Assembly (NCBI GenBank): GCA_016928305.1
Contig: JAFGKY010000060.1
Location: forward strand, 1 to 42,880
DNA from: Bacteroidales bacterium
GTDB taxonomy: Bacteria; Bacteroidota; Bacteroidia; Bacteroidales; UBA10428
DNA length: 42,880 nucleotides
Reading direction: 5' to 3'
Positions 1 through 8,198 of this stretch are shown in pieces (position 1 is the first letter of the stretch; each line of letters starts with the position of its first letter). The translations under genes were made by a program, and so were the position numbers. A model generated the notes under the pieces. The model saw only the letters and a list, made by a program, of their open reading frames with translations, had not been told where the DNA came from and did not search any database.

Positions 1-1
1 C

Positions 2-127
2 GTTTTAGTATTGCAAATAATAGCCAGCAATATCTGGTTAAAATATTTTCAATTTGGTCCGCTGGAATGGATCTGGCGTTGTCTGACGTATAAAAAATGG
101 CTGAAAATCCGGTATGATAATGCTTAA
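2..127 (+). CDS. DUF418-family membrane protein, C-terminal fragment (5' end outside window)
   Basis: An open frame enters from the left edge and stops at TAA 125-127, giving 41 residues. It contains the stretch FQFGPLEWIWRCLTYKKW, which is the typical C-terminal signature of DUF418 proteins (a phenylalanine/glycine-proline-leucine-glutamate-tryptophan motif followed by an arginine and TYKKW). DUF418 proteins are multi-pass inner-membrane proteins, often annotated near YeiB, with no firmly established function. Only the last membrane-proximal segment is visible, so the start, length and membrane topology cannot be judged. The assignment rests on this single motif. Confidence 0.75.
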   Translation, partial: VLVLQIIASNIWLKYFQFGPLEWIWRCLTYKKWLKIRYDNA

Positions 128-163
128 TGAGGCTAAAGCCGATTTCCTCTTGCTACTATTTTT

Positions 164-183
164 CCGTCTGCTAAAGCAGACGG
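164..183. repeat. REP-like short hairpin
   Basis: CCGTCTGCT and AGCAGACGG form a perfect 9-bp stem with a two-base AA loop. It lies 37 nt after the stop codon of the DUF418-like gene. There is no T-tract after the stem, so it is not a typical intrinsic terminator. Its shape is that of a REP-like dispersed intergenic hairpin. Confidence 0.5.
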
Positions 184-239
184 CAATTGACATGCTTCAA
201 CCCTTAATTCACATGATTAAGGAACTGATTTTCTGTTGA

Positions 240-328
240 CCTGATAGCCCCATAGGGGTGATATTATGGTAGAAAATGCGACACGGTTTTATTTATTAAC
301 CTGTCAGCCCCATAGGGGCGGCATTATC
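240..328. repeat. Two copies of a CCCCATAGGGG-core element, 60 bp apart
   Basis: Copy 1 starts at 240 and copy 2 at 300. Both share CCTG, then A/C-AGCCCCATAGGGG, then a GC-rich/ATTAT tail, so the repeat period is exactly 60 bp. The core CCCCATAGGGG is near-palindromic. This looks like a dispersed intergenic repeat family rather than an operator for the neighbouring gene, but only two copies are visible here. Confidence 0.55.
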
Positions 329-481
329 GAAGCCAGGGCAACCTGTAAAACCATGATGCTAATCAGGCAGCGTTTTTCCCATATTTTTTTCCTTCCCATG
401 GAACCTTCCTCCGGTTCTTTCGACTGTTAGGTAAAAACAAACCGAGTTCTTGCCAACATTTTAATCTTAGGTAAGTGAAAA

Positions 482-489
482 TACATTTG
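482..489 (+). promoter_or_regulatory. Candidate -7 element for the first beta-helix gene
   Basis: TACATTTG matches the Bacteroidota -7 consensus TAnnTTTG. A TTTT at 459-462 sits 19 nt upstream where the -33 TTTG would be expected, so the upstream box is imperfect. Transcription would start near 496, leaving a leader of about 150 nt before the ATG at 645. Confidence 0.35.
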
Positions 490-644
490 TTTTCAACACG
501 GCTGCCATTCACGCTTAATGCTAAGATACCAAAGATCCTTGCATGCTTAACGACATTAATGGAAATGAAGGGATTACATGCCGGCAAATGGTAGCTTCCA
601 CAGGCATTATGGATCGTAACTATAAATGAAAAGATAATATTATC

Positions 645-3600
645 ATGAAAACACTTAAATCCATCACAGAAAAAGACATGGACCCAAAAGGTCTCTGTCA
701 ATCGGTTTTTTTGACCAGGCTTGGTTTTTTCATAAACCTGTCATTTCTTATCTTTTTTTTTATTAATGCTGATTTAAAGGCACAGCCTGACAAAATTGGC
801 ATTAATTTTAAAATCTCTGATTACGACAATGCCTCCGCGAAAACCGATCCGTTTTCCGTTTTTGCCGTCATGTACATGAAACAATCCTCAGGCGGAAGCG
901 ATCTTACCGTAACCAATTGCGATGATACAGGGCCCGGGTCGCTTCGCGAAGCCATCAATTATGCAAACAGCAACCCGGGTCACGATACCATCCGGTTTAA
1001 TATTCCCAAGGGTGTTCCCGGCTATGATGCCGATATTGGTGTGTGGATGATTGCGCCCCAGAGCGAGCTTCCGACCATAACCGAAAGCCTTTACATCGAA
1101 GGATTTTCGCAGCAGGCATTTATGGGTGAAGACAGTAACCCGTTCGGACCTGAGATATGGCTTTACGGTGAGATTGCAGGTCAGGGTAACTGTGGCCTGG
1201 TAAGCACTGCTGATGGTACGGATATTGCCGGCCTGATCATCAGTAATTTTCAAAATGCGGGCCTTTTGTTTTATGGTGTGGATGGTGGCAGCATTTCAGG
1301 GTGCTATGTGGGTGTTGATTTCTCAGGGAATGCTGCTGTAGGTAATGTGTATGGGATCTGGCTCACGCATCATACGCGGAACATTGAAATTTCACCCTTC
1401 GATACACTTAAAAATATTATCTCCGGGAACATGTACGAAGGAATTGTCGTTGCGGATACATCAGGAAATATCAGCATATTGGGGAATATCATCGGACTGA
1501 ACCGCACAGGAACGGCTACGATAGGCAATCAGGGTCAGGGAATCTCAGTTTTTACAGCATGCGACAGTGTGGACGTATATGATAACTGGATCGGCGGCAA
1601 TGAGTCGGGTTTATACATAATGGGTTCCTATAACAGCGTCCGAAATAACTTTATCGGCTCTCGAAAAGTCAACAATGAAATACTGGAATTGGGTAACGAA
1701 TTTAACGGTATAAACCTTCATGGGGATGCACACGATAACCTGATCACTGAAAATTTCATCCGCTTCAACGGTAACTGCGGAGTATACATCGAAGGTGTTA
1801 ATGCCATCAACAATAAAGTAAGTCAAAATCATATCTCCGGAAGTGGCTCGGGATATGGCATCTATAATACATCCGGCGGCAATAAGGAACTTTCCCCGCC
1901 GGAGATAACAGAAGCGACTTCTTCATCGGTGACAGGAACGGCGATTTCCAATGCCACTGTTGAAATCTATACGGATCCCGGCAGTGAAGGGCTGATGTTC
2001 CAGGGTGAAGTGAATGCCGATGCTGGCGGAATTTTCACATGGAACGGCACCATCGCAGGCGCTTTCACCAATGTTACGGCCGTTGCCATTGACGATGACG
2101 GGAACACATCCATGTTTTCCGATGCGGCCGTCATTGGCAGCACTACAAAGGAAGAACTCACTGTTGTCAACTGTGATGATTCCGGCCCGGGTTCACTGCG
2201 GAATGCTATTATCTATGCAAACAGCAATCCCGGTGCGGATACCATCCGGTTCAACATCCCCAAGGGCGTTGCCGGTTTCGATACTATTCTGGGTGTATGT
2301 ACAATTGAACCTCAGAGCGGGCTCCCGGATATAACCGAGAGTCTTTTCATCGATGGATTTTCACAAAAGGCATTTACAGGTGAGGACAGTAATCCCCTCG
2401 GGCCTGAGATCTGGCTGAACGGAGAGATGGCCGGTGATTATGCTTACGGATTGAAATGCAAAGCAGCGGGTACGGATATTGCAGGCCTGGCCATCGGTAA
2501 TTTTCATACCGGTATTTTTATGGAAGGAGTTGACGGGGGCAGCGTTTCAGGTTGTTACATCGGTGTTGATTTCACCGGTGATACGGCCGCTGCCAACGTG
2601 TATGGTATCATTCTCTCACATCATACATGCAACATTACGATTGCCCCATACGATACATTTCCCAATGTTGTTTCCGGCAATACGCATGGCGGAATAATGA
2701 TTTCAGACACATCCGATCATATCATAGTAACTGGAAATCTGGTCGGACTGAACCGTACTGGCATGTTTACAATTGGTAATGAGAACAATGCAGGGATACG
2801 CATCGGAACCGAGTGTGACAGTGTGGAAGTATTTGATAACCGGATCGGTGGCAATCAGACAGGCATTACGATATGGGGCTCCTTTAATACCATACATCAC
2901 AATATTATCGGATTGAACGATACCGGCAGTGAATTATTGGATCTGGGGAATGAGGACAGTGGCATACACTTGTCTGAAGGAGCCCAAAACAATCTGATAA
3001 CGAATAATTTCATTTGTTTCAACAGCATACATGGTGTAACCGTAAACGGAGCAAATACCCTCTATAATAAAGTCAGTCACAATCAGATCTCCGAAAATGG
3101 CTGGGGCTATGGAATTTATAACTATTCCGGCGGTAACAATGAACTCGCACCGCCGGTGATATCGGCCGCTACCAGCTCATCGGTGACAGGGACAGCGATC
3201 CCCGATGCCACCGTGGAAATTTACACCGACCCGAAAAATGAAGGATTAATTTTCCAGGGAGAAGTCAAAGCCGATGCCAACGGTAATTTCATCTGGAACG
3301 GCATCATTACAGGCACCTATGCGAATGTAACAGCCATTGCCATTGATGACAATGGCAACACCTCCATGTTTTCCGATGCTGTGACCATTGACGGTATGGT
3401 GGATATCGAAGACCTGTATCGTAATAGTTATCATACACTCTTCCTGAGTTATCCAAATCCTTATTACCAGGGAGCGACAATACGTTTTACCATACCGGAT
3501 GATTGTATGGTAACGCTTCAAATCTATGATCTCATGGGCCGTGAAGTGGATATCCTGGTGCATGAAAACAAGTCTGCCGGTGAATATTCCATTGAATGGG

Positions 3601-3692
3601 CGAGGAGCGCGGATTATGCCACCGGTATTTACCTGGTAACCTTGCAGGCAGGAGGATCTGTAAAGACAACGAAGCTGATCCTTCAAAAATAA
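645..3692 (+). CDS. Secreted parallel beta-helix protein with two tandem 418-residue units and T9SS sorting domain
   Basis: The 1015-residue product has a long N-terminal signal (hydrophobic FFINLSFLIFFFI, cleavage likely after LKAQ). Two homologous units follow, starting at codons 903 and 2157, exactly 1254 bp apart. Each opens with a CSLREA-like segment (NCDD.GPGSLR) and continues through right-handed beta-helix turns rich in N-x-I-x-G/N-N-x-I. Each ends in an Ig-like piece (SSVTGTAI..ATVEIYTDP). The last ~80 residues (SYPNPYYQGATIRFT to the C-terminal LILQK) are a T9SS type A sorting domain, so the protein is probably exported and surface-anchored. The substrate is unknown; such folds occur in polysaccharide lyases and adhesins, and no lyase catalytic motif was recognised. 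It lies 26 nt upstream of a second beta-helix gene, probably in one operon. Confidence 0.9.
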   Translation: MKTLKSITEKDMDPKGLCQSVFLTRLGFFINLSFLIFFFINADLKAQPDKIGINFKISDYDNASAKTDPFSVFAVMYMKQSSGGSDLTVTNCDDTGPGSLREAINYANSNPGHDTIRFNIPKGVPGYDADIGVWMIAPQSELPTITESLYIEGFSQQAFMGEDSNPFGPEIWLYGEIAGQGNCGLVSTADGTDIAGLIISNFQNAGLLFYGVDGGSISGCYVGVDFSGNAAVGNVYGIWLTHHTRNIEISPFDTLKNIISGNMYEGIVVADTSGNISILGNIIGLNRTGTATIGNQGQGISVFTACDSVDVYDNWIGGNESGLYIMGSYNSVRNNFIGSRKVNNEILELGNEFNGINLHGDAHDNLITENFIRFNGNCGVYIEGVNAINNKVSQNHISGSGSGYGIYNTSGGNKELSPPEITEATSSSVTGTAISNATVEIYTDPGSEGLMFQGEVNADAGGIFTWNGTIAGAFTNVTAVAIDDDGNTSMFSDAAVIGSTTKEELTVVNCDDSGPGSLRNAIIYANSNPGADTIRFNIPKGVAGFDTILGVCTIEPQSGLPDITESLFIDGFSQKAFTGEDSNPLGPEIWLNGEMAGDYAYGLKCKAAGTDIAGLAIGNFHTGIFMEGVDGGSVSGCYIGVDFTGDTAAANVYGIILSHHTCNITIAPYDTFPNVVSGNTHGGIMISDTSDHIIVTGNLVGLNRTGMFTIGNENNAGIRIGTECDSVEVFDNRIGGNQTGITIWGSFNTIHHNIIGLNDTGSELLDLGNEDSGIHLSEGAQNNLITNNFICFNSIHGVTVNGANTLYNKVSHNQISENGWGYGIYNYSGGNNELAPPVISAATSSSVTGTAIPDATVEIYTDPKNEGLIFQGEVKADANGNFIWNGIITGTYANVTAIAIDDNGNTSMFSDAVTIDGMVDIEDLYRNSYHTLFLSYPNPYYQGATIRFTIPDDCMVTLQIYDLMGREVDILVHENKSAGEYSIEWARSADYATGIYLVTLQAGGSVKTTKLILQK

Positions 3693-3718
3693 AGTCAAAT
3701 CCTTAAAAATATTCAAAA

Positions 3719-5368
3719 ATGAAAACAAACTCTATTTTTCTAAGTCTGGCACAAGTGTGTTTGTTCATGGTTGTGCTGACAGGAATGCTCAGTGCACAGA
3801 ACTATTATGTGGATAAGAACCACGCCTCGGCCGATGATTCAAATCCGGGTACAATCGATCTGCCGTGGAAAAGCATCGGTCATGCCGCAGAAACTGCAGT
3901 GGCCGGAGACCAGGTGTTTATCAGGGCTGGAAATTATAATGAAAATATTTATTTTGATAACAATGGCAGCGCTGAAGCTCCGATCGTATTTTCTGCGTAT
4001 GCGGGCGAAAAGCCTATAGTTGACGGAACAGGAGTTACCGAATCACAGAATGGCATCACCATCGATAAATCGTACATTAAAATTGAAGGACTTGAAATAC
4101 GCAACTGGGAAGAAAACGCTGTCTGGGTGGAAAATTCACATCATCTTGAAATTTCAGATTGTGAGGTACATCATGTGACATATGGTATCGGATTGACCGA
4201 CGGTTCACATGATTTTACATTGAACCGGGTTGTAGCCCATCATTTTGCATTCTATGGATTCGATGTTTCCCCTTCAGCCGTAAGAGATTGTTACAACGGC
4301 ACGTTCAATGACTGTGTGGCCCATACCGGCAGTGATACGGAGCAGAATGTGGATGGCTTTGCCCTGGGTCACGGTGATCAGCATGATTTTGTTTTTAACC
4401 GTTGTGTGACATACAATGTTTATGACGGATTTGATATAAGCTCCCGTAATTCCACCATGAATAATTGCCTGGCCCATAATTGCTGGAACGGCGCCTATAA
4501 ATTATGGCAGGATCAGATAAAGCTCGTGAATTGCATTGGTTATGATTGCCAGGTTTCTGTACTGGAACTGGATTGGGACGAAACGCCGGGTGTTGTAACG
4601 CTTATGAACTGCACATTTTATGGCGGGGAGACCTATACGATAATCGTTGAAAACCATGCCGACGCGCTGCATATGACGAATTGCATTGTGGCCGGTGGTG
4701 ACAATATAGGGCTTGTCTTTGATCAGATGGACATTGGCAATTACCAGGGGGATTATAATGTATTCCATAATAACAACCCCGACCGCGCTGTTGTAGTAGG
4801 TTATACTGACGAGTTTACGCTGGATCAGATCGCGTCCGGTTCCTGGACAACCTACAGCGGGCAGGATGCGCATTCGTGGACGGTGAATTCGGCTGATTTG
4901 CTTTTTTTGAATCCAGCCGTTTATGAACTTCACCTGCAAGGTACTGGTGTTGCCGTGGACCATGGGACAAACAGCGGTGCGCCTTCGGATGACTTTGACG
5001 GCAATCCGAGATATACCGGAAACGGCGTTGACATAGGAGCCTATGAAATTCAGGATGGAACCGGCCTGGAGGAATTTGAAAATGCTGATGGATCGCTTTT
5101 GCATTGCTGCAATTACCCTAACCCGTTTTATTCGGCCACAGCGATTTCATTTACCGTGCCGTTATGTTGCATGGTGACAATGAAAATTTATGATATTACT
5201 GGACATGAGGTAAAAACACTGGTGCACGGAGCCATGGCCTCGGGTGAATATTCGGTGGAATGGGACGGTCTGGATGACAAGAGACATCCTGTGATGGCCG
5301 GGATTTACCTGTGCCGGATCAGAGCCGGTGAATTCAACGAGGTAAGAAAAATGATTTTAATGAATTAA
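3719..5368 (+). CDS. Secreted pectate-lyase-like beta-helix protein with T9SS sorting domain
   Basis: The 549-residue product begins with a clear signal peptide (VCLFMVVLTGMLSAQ). It then has the YYVDKNH.ASDDSNPGT opening typical of DUF1565/pectate-lyase-like beta-helix proteins, and PWKSIGHAAE with AGDQVFIRAGNY. Residues about 100-330 are short beta-helix turns rich in HH, NC and NG pairs. The segment ending NGVDIGAYE closes the helix, as in many choice-of-anchor beta-helix proteins. Residues about 465-549 form a T9SS sorting domain (CNYPNPFYSATAISF). That domain is clearly related to the one in the gene 26 nt upstream, including an unusual CCMVT/DCMVT segment. It may be a polysaccharide lyase or a non-catalytic surface protein; the sequence does not decide. 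A strong hairpin follows at 5474. Confidence 0.88.
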   Translation: MKTNSIFLSLAQVCLFMVVLTGMLSAQNYYVDKNHASADDSNPGTIDLPWKSIGHAAETAVAGDQVFIRAGNYNENIYFDNNGSAEAPIVFSAYAGEKPIVDGTGVTESQNGITIDKSYIKIEGLEIRNWEENAVWVENSHHLEISDCEVHHVTYGIGLTDGSHDFTLNRVVAHHFAFYGFDVSPSAVRDCYNGTFNDCVAHTGSDTEQNVDGFALGHGDQHDFVFNRCVTYNVYDGFDISSRNSTMNNCLAHNCWNGAYKLWQDQIKLVNCIGYDCQVSVLELDWDETPGVVTLMNCTFYGGETYTIIVENHADALHMTNCIVAGGDNIGLVFDQMDIGNYQGDYNVFHNNNPDRAVVVGYTDEFTLDQIASGSWTTYSGQDAHSWTVNSADLLFLNPAVYELHLQGTGVAVDHGTNSGAPSDDFDGNPRYTGNGVDIGAYEIQDGTGLEEFENADGSLLHCCNYPNPFYSATAISFTVPLCCMVTMKIYDITGHEVKTLVHGAMASGEYSVEWDGLDDKRHPVMAGIYLCRIRAGEFNEVRKMILMN

Positions 5369-5382
5369 ATGATAAAGTCCGT

Positions 5383-5464
5383 AAACACTGCCAGGTTTTA
5401 CAAACACTGTCAGGTTTACTGCGGTGGAAACACTGACAGGTCTTGCAGACACTGTCAGGTTTAT
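5383..5464. repeat. Four copies of an ACACTGyCAGGT element
   Basis: The element occurs near 5383, 5403, 5428 and 5448, with offsets of 20, 25 and 20 bp. The shared core is CACTG[CTA]CAGGT followed by a T-rich triplet. It lies between the stop of the beta-helix gene and a strong terminator, so it would be in the 3' untranslated part of that transcript. Confidence 0.6.
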
Positions 5465-5473
5465 TGCGATACA

Positions 5474-5510
5474 AAAAACCCTGTTGTCAAGCATTGACAA
5501 CAGGGTTTTT
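5474..5510. terminator. Bidirectional intrinsic terminator, 17-bp perfect stem
   Basis: Bases 5474-5490 and 5494-5510 are perfectly complementary over 17 bp (core ACCCTGTTGTCAA) around a GCA loop. There is an A-run on the left and a T-run on the right. It sits between the convergent beta-helix gene (plus strand) and the RRM gene (minus strand) and can serve both. Confidence 0.9.
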
Positions 5511-5579
5511 AGATTATCAATAAAGCTGTTCAGATATCGTATTTCGCAGCAATTTTGCGAATTTGGAACAGCCGGAGAA

Positions 5580-5879
5580 CTAACTTCTGCGGAATTTGTT
5601 GCCTCCAAATTTGCCTCTGGAACTGTTACCGTTACTTTCTTTCGGTCTGGCCTCATTAACAGTCAGTTCCCTGCTGCTGAATTCCTTTCCGTTAAGATTT
5701 TCAATAGCCTCTTTGGCTTCATCATCGTTTGGCATTTCAACGAAAGCAAAACCTTTGCTTCTGCCAGATACTTTGTCAGTGATAATTTTTACCGATGCAA
5801 CCTCTCCGTATTGTTCGAACAGGTTTCTCAGCATTTCTTCAGTAGCCTGATAGTTTACGTTACCTACATAAATGTTCAT
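5580..5879 (-). CDS. Single-RRM RNA-binding protein
   Basis: The 99-residue protein is one RNA recognition motif. RNP2 is IYVGNV at residues 3-8 and RNP1 is KGFAFVEM at about 43-50, with the conserved aromatic positions kept. The domain is followed by a short basic, Gly/Asn/Ser-rich tail (SRGKFGGNKFRRS). Small RRM proteins of this size are widespread in Bacteroidota, where related proteins bind single-stranded RNA and act in post-transcriptional control, including of polysaccharide utilisation genes. This specific protein's targets are not known. It is a single-gene unit with its own candidate promoter about 30 nt upstream and a strong terminator downstream. Confidence 0.95.
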   Translation of the reverse strand: MNIYVGNVNYQATEEMLRNLFEQYGEVASVKIITDKVSGRSKGFAFVEMPNDDEAKEAIENLNGKEFSSRELTVNEARPKESNGNSSRGKFGGNKFRRS

Positions 5880-5908
5880 AAGAAAAAATCTAAAAGTTAA
5901 AAATCGAA

Positions 5909-5916
5909 CAAAGGTA
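5909..5916 (-). promoter_or_regulatory. Candidate -7 element for the RRM gene
   Basis: On the minus strand the sequence reads TACCTTTG, matching TAnnTTTG. Transcription would begin near 5902, leaving a leader of about 23 nt before the ATG at 5879. No exact TTTG is seen at the -33 position. Confidence 0.5.
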
Positions 5917-5983
5917 CGATATTTTGTTAATAAAAGCTGTGATTGGAAAGAAAATTATTTGTTTTTATACCGGAACTATGACA

Positions 5984-6023
5984 TAAGTAGCTAGAAGTCA
6001 GTAGTTAGTAGCTAGTAGTTAGT
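5984..6023. repeat. Short-word repeat tract (TAGTTAG/TAGCTAG type)
   Basis: The tract is built from permutations of GTAGTTAGTAGCTAG and lies between the RRM promoter and the end of the acyl-CoA ligase gene. A tract of the same word family occurs in the opposite orientation at 42770-42812. The rest of 6024-6203 is similar low-complexity text (repeated AGTCTT, AAGTC and CACTGTTCAC words) with no gene seen. Confidence 0.5.
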
Positions 6024-6203
6024 CCTGCAGTCTTAACGTCTTGAAGTTCTTAAGTCTTGAAATCCTGAGGTCTTTAATTTTTGCTGGTAGCTTTTGGCTT
6101 TTAGCCATTAGCAAATGGCCAACAGTAAATAGCCGAAACTTTTCGCTTTTCACTGTTCACTGCCGCTGCCCCCTGTCTCTAAGTCCCTAAGTCTACAGGT
6201 CTC

Positions 6204-8006
6204 TCAGCCACCATTATCTCCGCCTTTCTGCACCGAGAATATCTCGCTGATCAGCGTTTCATATTTTTCGTGGAGGAATTTGCGTTTTAACTTGAGGGTG
6301 GGAGAGAGTTCTCCGGTTGTAGTGGTCCATTCTTCCTGAACCAGTCTGAAACGTTTAATCTGATCAGTGACTCCAAGCTGACGGTTCATTTCGTTGACTA
6401 CACGCTGAAATCGGGCAATTACTGTAGGATTTGCTATCAATTCACTGTTATCGCGGTAATTCACATTATGAAGGGAAGCCCAGTTGTGCAGATATTGAAA
6501 ATCAGGTGATATTAAAGCACTCGCAAATTTCTGGTTTTCGCCGATCACCATAGCCTGTTCAATAAAGTCGGATTCTTTGAGCTTGTTTTCAATAAGCTGG
6601 GGCGCAACATATTTTCCGCTTGACAGCTTGAAAATTTCCTTTTTACGGTCGGTTATTTTAAGGTATTTCCCTTCAACCATAACGCCAATATCGCCGGTAT
6701 GGAACCATCCGTCATTATCGATCACTTCCCTTGTCATTTCCGGTTCTTTGTAATAACCGTGCATTACATTTTTTCCCCTGCACAGGATTTCTCCATCTTC
6801 TGCAATTTTCACCTCTACGCCGGGAACTGCGGGTCCTACTGTGCCTACTCTTATCTCACCGGTAACGGGAGGTCTGTTGGTTGTGATGACAGGAGAAGTT
6901 TCTGTCATGCCGTAACCTTCTGCCACCGGGATGCCGGCTGCATTAAAAATAACAGCCAGACGGGGCTGCAGGGCTGCTCCCCCGGTTACGATGATCTCAA
7001 CCAAACCGCCTAACGCTTCTCTCCATTTACTAAAGATTAGTTTATCCGCAATTTTTAATTTCAGACTGTAAAACATACTATTCCCGCTGGGAACCTTATA
7101 TTTCATGCCCTGGTTGACTGCCCAGAAAAAAATTTGTTTTTTAATACCGGATAATTCCCTTCCTTTTGCAATGATCTTATCGTACGTTTTTTCAAGTAAC
7201 CTTGGAACGGATATAAAAACATGCGGCCGAACTTCACGGAGGTTTTCGGCAATGGTTCCGATATTCTCGGCGTAATAAATACTAAGGCCCACGCTTTGAA
7301 AATAGTAATTGATGGTACGTTCAAATACATGACTGATAGGCAGAAAGCTCAATGTACGATGCGTTGTATTGAAATCAAAAACCTTTGAAATGGAATCCAC
7401 ATTGCTTATGATATTACAATGCGATAACATAACACCCTTGGGATTTCCGGTGGTGCCTGAAGTGTAAATCAGCGTTACCAGGTCGTCGGATGAAACCTCT
7501 TGTTTGATACGGGTCAGTTGATCTTTTAACTGATCTTCATGCTCCTGTCCCAGTCGTGTTATCTCTTTCCAGTTCTTTACTGTATCAATCGTATTGAAAC
7601 TGTAAATATCCTTAACGGAGGGTATTTTCTTGGCAATCGGAGAAATCTTATCATGCAGTTGTTTATCAGAAATAAAAATGAGGGAAGGTTCAACGTGGTT
7701 AAGAATGTATTCATAGTCCTCAATACTTATGGTCGGATAAACCGGTACATGGACGATCCCAGCCTGTGCCATGCCCATATCCAAAAAGTTCCATTCGGGG
7801 CGGTTATTGGAAATGGACACGATACGGTCACCTTTTTTAAGACCGAGTGCCATGAGTCCGTAACTGATCTGATAGGCAGCACGATAATAGTCTTTGGTTG
7901 AATAATTAATCCATTTGCCCTTTTCTTTAGCATTGAGCATATCGGTTTTATCGGGACAAATCAGGATAAGGTTATCCAGGTAGTCAAAGGTTCTGGTAAA
8001 TTCCAT
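6204..8006 (-). CDS. Long-chain fatty acid--CoA ligase (AMP-forming)
   Basis: This 600-residue protein belongs to the ANL superfamily and activates fatty acids to acyl-CoA through an acyl-adenylate. The P-loop signature YTSGTTGNPKGVMLSH is at residues 181-196. The A5 motif GYGMTETSPV follows at about 380-390. The adenylate-binding A7/A8 region reads GWFHTGDIGVMVEGKYLKITDRKKEIFKLSSGKYVAP in the order expected for the family (quoted here as three joined motifs: WFHTGDIG, LKITDRKKE, LSSGKYVAP). The length is typical of the Faa1/FadD15-like class common in Bacteroidota. There is no signal peptide, so the protein is probably cytoplasmic or peripheral on the inner membrane. It is a single-gene unit with its own candidate promoter; its neighbours suggest no special pathway. 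Confidence 0.95.
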   Translation of the reverse strand: MEFTRTFDYLDNLILICPDKTDMLNAKEKGKWINYSTKDYYRAAYQISYGLMALGLKKGDRIVSISNNRPEWNFLDMGMAQAGIVHVPVYPTISIEDYEYILNHVEPSLIFISDKQLHDKISPIAKKIPSVKDIYSFNTIDTVKNWKEITRLGQEHEDQLKDQLTRIKQEVSSDDLVTLIYTSGTTGNPKGVMLSHCNIISNVDSISKVFDFNTTHRTLSFLPISHVFERTINYYFQSVGLSIYYAENIGTIAENLREVRPHVFISVPRLLEKTYDKIIAKGRELSGIKKQIFFWAVNQGMKYKVPSGNSMFYSLKLKIADKLIFSKWREALGGLVEIIVTGGAALQPRLAVIFNAAGIPVAEGYGMTETSPVITTNRPPVTGEIRVGTVGPAVPGVEVKIAEDGEILCRGKNVMHGYYKEPEMTREVIDNDGWFHTGDIGVMVEGKYLKITDRKKEIFKLSSGKYVAPQLIENKLKESDFIEQAMVIGENQKFASALISPDFQYLHNWASLHNVNYRDNSELIANPTVIARFQRVVNEMNRQLGVTDQIKRFRLVQEEWTTTTGELSPTLKLKRKFLHEKYETLISEIFSVQKGGDNGG

Positions 8007-8034
8007 GGGTTAAGGATAATAAAGTTTGTTCTAA

Positions 8035-8042
8035 CAAAGATA
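8035..8042 (-). promoter_or_regulatory. Candidate -7 element for the acyl-CoA ligase gene
   Basis: The minus strand reads TATCTTTG, matching TAnnTTTG, 29 nt upstream of the ATG at 8006. The -33 position is A/T-rich without an exact TTTG. Confidence 0.45.
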
Positions 8043-8128
8043 AAATTTTTAGTGAATTGGATAAAAATGAAAATCCTGAACGGATATGCATGGGCGTATG
8101 AGGATATGGCATATTCACTTTTCCGGTT

Positions 8129-8174
8129 AAAACAAAAACTGGTTCAGGCGTTCGCATGAAACAGTTTTTGTTTT
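8129..8174 (-). terminator. Intrinsic terminator of the outer-membrane protein gene
   Basis: AAAACAAAAACTG (8129-8141) and CAGTTTTTGTTTT (8162-8174) form a 13-bp stem. One mismatch and a further 4 bp (TTCA with TGAA) extend it around a 10-nt loop. The T-rich arm on the minus strand fits termination 25 nt after the stop of the gene ending at 8199. Confidence 0.6.
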
Positions 8175-8198
8175 TATTCCTTTAATTGTTGCATATTC

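Larger units (their letters stand above)
128..644. other. Repeat-rich intergenic spacer
   Basis: No convincing gene is present in these 517 bases. The spacer holds a short inverted repeat (164-183), two copies of a GCCCCATAGGGG-containing element 60 bp apart (240-328), and a candidate promoter near 482 for the downstream beta-helix gene. An open frame on the minus strand runs from the coding region into the spacer but has no recognisable protein features. Confidence 0.6.

Noticed and set aside
363..701. 112-residue minus-strand frame in the left spacer
   Set aside because: It overlaps the real signal-peptide coding region and has no family features.
3246..3728. 160-residue minus-strand frame opposite the first beta-helix gene
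   Set aside because: It is antisense to a well-supported gene and lacks any domain.
645..5368. Firm polysaccharide lyase call for the beta-helix proteins
   Set aside because: The fold is clear but no catalytic lyase motif was recognised, so only the fold is reported.
5383..5464. Possible CRISPR-like repeat cluster
   Set aside because: Only four short, imperfect copies with 5-10 bp between them, and no cas gene nearby.
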